The notes beneath the pieces are model-generated. The model was not told the DNA's origin. It saw only the letters and a list, made by a program, of their open reading frames with translations, and made no database searches. A program made the translations under genes and the position numbers. This document shows, piece after piece, positions 61,407 to 64,000 of a stretch of DNA of 64,000 bases (position 1 is its first letter; each line of letters begins with the position of its first letter). The stretch is from Clostridiaceae bacterium (GTDB taxonomy: Bacteria > Bacillota > Clostridia > Lachnospirales > Lachnospiraceae), in contig CABIYE010000018.1 of the NCBI GenBank assembly GCA_902362865.1, forward strand, positions 1-64,000, in the 5' to 3' direction.

Positions 61407-63566
61407 ATGGCTAGAAGCGAACTCACGGATATTACTTGGAAAGAAGTAATCTGGCACCGACCATTTAAGCTAGAACAGGTAATAGACATGCTAAACCATC
61501 TTGCTGCTCTGAAGAATCGGGGTGCTATCATCTGGGAAACTCGAGCCAGCAATGGCAAGATTATTCACCTCATAGGTACACAGACCCGATTCTGGAATAG
61601 AGTTGCCGAGACTATAAAAGTACATGGAGATATTGAATTCTATAGCTTTGAAAAGGAGCACCGGGCGGTAATCACGACCGCCCGGAAGCTCAAGATATCA
61701 CACTCGAATCTGTCGCTCAGAACAGATATAACGGAGTCGACAATTCGAGCAGGACTTGCAGCCTTAGCTGCTACAGCTCCAAACGAAGAAGCTGTACTTC
61801 AGATTATACTAGGAAAAGCTTTTTCTCCAAATGTTCTCCCTAAGAACATATCTGATCCTTCCATGACTTGGCTGGATGCTGCCCTCGGGCATGCCACGCA
61901 AGCAAGCGCAGAAACCAGAAAATCTATGAAGGAGAAAGCTGAACAGTATAATTTCGAGTCGGTTATTCGTATAGGCGTTACGAATAAGGCGGCTAGTAGT
62001 CGCATTGGCAACATCGCATGCGCATTTCGAGTCTTAGAATCGGTTGGAGTCAGGATTACTGAAGAAAAGGAAAAGGCAGAAAATCTTAATCTCGCACATA
62101 TTCCTTGGCAATTTCCATTAAAGCTCTCCATTAAAGAGCTAGCCAGTTTTCTACTCCTGCCTTTTGGTATCGATGAACTACCGGGTACGCTCGGTCTGCA
62201 TCCACGCATGGTGCATCCACCAGAATGGTATGCGAATCCACGCCATATGAGCCAGGACAGAACTTTTGCTGAATCTCTTAATCCGTCAAACGCGCAGAAA
62301 CTGAGTATTTCGCCAGAGGCTGCTCTGGAACACACTATCATCCTCGGTCCGACCGGATCCGGTAAGTCTACTGCGATGCTGAACCTCATCCTTGCAGATA
62401 TTAATGCCGGACGTAGTGTTTTAGTACTCGATCCCAAAGCTGATCTCGTTACTAATATTTTGGAGCGTATCCCGATGGATCGAGCTGATGATGTAGTGGT
62501 TATAAATCCCGCAGATGATCAGCCAGTTGGTTTTAATCCCCTATCTCTACCCGGAGATTCTACATTAATAGCCGATGCAATTCTCGCAGTATTCAAAGAG
62601 ATATTCTCAGACAATTGGGGGATAAGAACTCAGGATGTGCTTAGTGCCGCTCTCATGACCCTATGTGCTACCAAGGATGTAACACTCCTTTGGCTTCCAG
62701 CTCTTCTCATGGACGAAAACTTCCGCGAGAAAATCACTAAGGATATTAAAGATAAAATTGCACTCAAACCTTTCTGGGATACTTTTAGTAACCTCAGACC
62801 AGCCGAACGTGAGCAATGGGTAGCTCCAGTACTTAATAAGGTTAGGCAGTTTTTGTTCAGGCCAGGACTGCGAGGCATTTTAGGACAAAGCAATCCAAAG
62901 TTTCAACTGACCGATTTATTTTACCAGCGCAAGATAGTCCTAGTCCCCCTTAATAAGGGCGTAATCGGGGCAGAAAGCGCCAAACTCCTTGGTAGCCTAA
63001 TCGTAGGCCTAAGCTGGACGTTAGCCCTTTCTCGGGCGAATATTCCGCCGGAGAAGCGGCACCTGGTCTCCTTATATATAGACGAGCTACAAGATTATCT
63101 GAGTTTGCCAACCGATCTTTCTGATGCATTAGCACAGGCTCGTGGACTTGGTGTTGGTATTACGATGGCTCATCAATATCGCGCACAGCTCCCACGGGAG
63201 ATTCAGGCAGGCGTTGATGCGAATGCGAGGAATAAGATCGTATTTGGACTTAATGCAAGCGATGCTCGAGACATAGCAGCGATGGCTCCAGATCTAACCA
63301 TGCTGGATTTTATGAGCCTACCAAGATACCACGTCTACACTAACTTCATGTACTACGGTAGACCGACTGGCTGGGTTCAAGGCAAGACCTGTCCACCGAC
63401 GCACATGCTGCATACTGCCGCTGACATTAGTGCCAGAAGTCAGATACGCTATGGCCGCCCAAGAGATGAAGTTGAGTCGGATTTTATCAAGCTTATGGAG
63501 TCAAATGAAGAAAGCCCCAACGGCGAAACCGATGAAAGTATTATCGGAAGGCGCAGAATCATCTGA
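61407..63566 (+). CDS. TraG/VirD4-like coupling ATPase of a conjugative element
   Basis: A 719-residue protein. Walker A ILGPTGSGKSTAML at about 313-325, VLDPKADLVTNI, then VVINPADDQPVGFNPL, a stretch characteristic of TraG/VirD4 coupling proteins. Walker B SLYIDELQDYL is near 556 and the late motif ARGLGVGITMAHQY follows. The N-terminal 200 residues are soluble; no membrane helices are visible. It should load DNA into a type IV secretion channel. GGTAGGAGG stands before the ATG. Replication-relaxation proteins often follow such genes in Gram-positive elements, as here. Confidence 0.88.
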   Translation: MARSELTDITWKEVIWHRPFKLEQVIDMLNHLAALKNRGAIIWETRASNGKIIHLIGTQTRFWNRVAETIKVHGDIEFYSFEKEHRAVITTARKLKISHSNLSLRTDITESTIRAGLAALAATAPNEEAVLQIILGKAFSPNVLPKNISDPSMTWLDAALGHATQASAETRKSMKEKAEQYNFESVIRIGVTNKAASSRIGNIACAFRVLESVGVRITEEKEKAENLNLAHIPWQFPLKLSIKELASFLLLPFGIDELPGTLGLHPRMVHPPEWYANPRHMSQDRTFAESLNPSNAQKLSISPEAALEHTIILGPTGSGKSTAMLNLILADINAGRSVLVLDPKADLVTNILERIPMDRADDVVVINPADDQPVGFNPLSLPGDSTLIADAILAVFKEIFSDNWGIRTQDVLSAALMTLCATKDVTLLWLPALLMDENFREKITKDIKDKIALKPFWDTFSNLRPAEREQWVAPVLNKVRQFLFRPGLRGILGQSNPKFQLTDLFYQRKIVLVPLNKGVIGAESAKLLGSLIVGLSWTLALSRANIPPEKRHLVSLYIDELQDYLSLPTDLSDALAQARGLGVGITMAHQYRAQLPREIQAGVDANARNKIVFGLNASDARDIAAMAPDLTMLDFMSLPRYHVYTNFMYYGRPTGWVQGKTCPPTHMLHTAADISARSQIRYGRPRDEVESDFIKLMESNEESPNGETDESIIGRRRII

Positions 63567-63650
63567 CCTTCCGCTAGACCTTTCGCGCCCCTAAGAACTT
63601 TAAAATAAGCGGCAAGCTTCGCCGACATAAGCATTTTCTGGGAAGCGACT

Positions 63651-63670
63651 GTTAGCTCTACCGAGCTAAC
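63651..63670 (+). promoter_or_regulatory. Hairpin before the replication-relaxation gene
   Basis: Perfect 8-bp stem, GTTAGCTC with GAGCTAAC, around loop TACC, 25 bases before the next ATG. No T-run, so not a terminator. Confidence 0.6.
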
Positions 63671-63695
63671 TTCGCCCGCCCCCGAGGAGGACTCT

Positions 63696-64000
63696 ATGAC
63701 GAAAACTGTAACCGACCGAATGTTGCGGATATATGCACAACGTCTAAGCGACCGAGATATTGCGATCCTCAAATCACTGGCAAAATGTACCTTTATGCTG
63801 ACCGGGCAAATCCAACGTCTCCATAACACCGATGCTTCAACTCAGACGGCAGCTCTTCGAGCTACAGCTCGTGAAATGAAAAAACTCAAAGAATATGGTC
63901 TCGTCAAAAATCTAGACCGAAGAATTGGTGGCGTCAGAGGTGGCTCATCGTCTCTGGTCTGGCACTTAAGTGAAGCCGGATATAGATTGCTGAAACTTGA
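63696..64000 (+). CDS. Replication-relaxation-family protein (partial, runs off the window)
   Basis: The first 101 residues are visible. A winged-helix start (DRDIAILKSLAKCTFMLTGQIQRLH) is followed by REMKKLKEYGLVKNLDRRIGG and GSSSLVWHLSEAGYRLLKL. This matches the opening of replication-relaxation proteins of Gram-positive plasmids and integrative elements, where they lie beside TraG-like genes. GAGGAGG precedes the ATG. The gene continues beyond the right edge. Confidence 0.7.
   Translation, partial: MTKTVTDRMLRIYAQRLSDRDIAILKSLAKCTFMLTGQIQRLHNTDASTQTAALRATAREMKKLKEYGLVKNLDRRIGGVRGGSSSLVWHLSEAGYRLLKL

Noticed and set aside
61193..61414. 73-residue Cys/His/Trp-rich frame overlapping the mini membrane protein
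   Set aside because: It has a reasonable ribosome site, but the overlapping frame has two clean membrane helices, which is hard to get by chance. I kept only the latter.

Overview
Most of this window (about 0.3-42 kb) looks like the chromosome of a spore-forming, gut-type Clostridia bacterium, most likely Lachnospiraceae. The support is an alpha/beta-type small acid-soluble spore protein, a PyrDB/PyrK pyrimidine operon, FtsEX with an M23 hydrolase and a CtpA protease, AddAB repair nucleases, a CadA-like exporter with a CadC-like repressor, and strong AGGAGG ribosome sites. Most genes are on the minus strand. The assignment rests on recognised protein families, not on a database search.

Layout: 0.3-0.7 kb, a broken Arc-type gene and rubredoxin. 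0.8-4.7 kb, pyrC-pyrF-pyrK-pyrD. 4.8-8.9 kb, ftsE-ftsX-M23 peptidase-ctpA. 8.9-11.2 kb, a PucR/CdaR-like regulator, a WecG/TagA glycosyltransferase and the spore protein. 11.3-13.5 kb, a PadR-DUF1700-DUF4097-PspC envelope module. 13.5-22.3 kb, addB-addA, hflX and a TPR protein. 22.3-25.3 kb, a His-rich P1B ATPase and its ArsR/SmtB repressor. 25.4-30.3 kb, a small membrane protein, ung, hisH-hisF and an OmpR/PhoR-type two-component pair. 30.35-30.72 kb, six 62-bp tandem repeats in front of a zinc-ribbon gene and tRNA-Ala(CGC). 31.3-41 kb, a 2.36-kiloresidue RHS/lectin protein followed by four tandem paralogous small membrane proteins that could be immunity proteins. 41.3-42.2 kb, MarR and GNAT genes.

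From 42.3 kb the window is accessory DNA. 42.3-50.2 kb holds remnants (an HTH protein and the tail of a type III restriction subunit), a sortase-type surface protein, a membrane pseudokinase/kinase/response-regulator set, and a 222-residue gene bracketed by a 274-bp direct repeat of the response-regulator tail. 50.2-54.6 kb is a type III restriction-modification pair. 54.7-55.5 kb holds a frameshifted, truncated type IV pilin whose sequence resembles Saccharibacteria/Patescibacteria pilins, plus a candidate structured RNA with its own promoter and terminator.

The most interesting block is 56.8-60.3 kb. It is a plus-strand operon encoding a 45-residue peptide, a 109-residue E2-like candidate, a JAB-ThiF/E1 fusion with a complete JAMM motif, and a single-ring ClpB-D2-like AAA+ unfoldase. 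A 397-residue protein transcribed the other way may regulate it. Together these look like a compact ubiquitin-like activation, removal and unfolding system. It is carried next to an MT-A70 methylase, a mini membrane protein, a TraG/VirD4-type coupling ATPase and a replication-relaxation-like protein, so it probably travels on a conjugative or plasmid-derived element. The right part of the window could be a recent transfer or an assembly chimera; this needs checking before biological claims are made.
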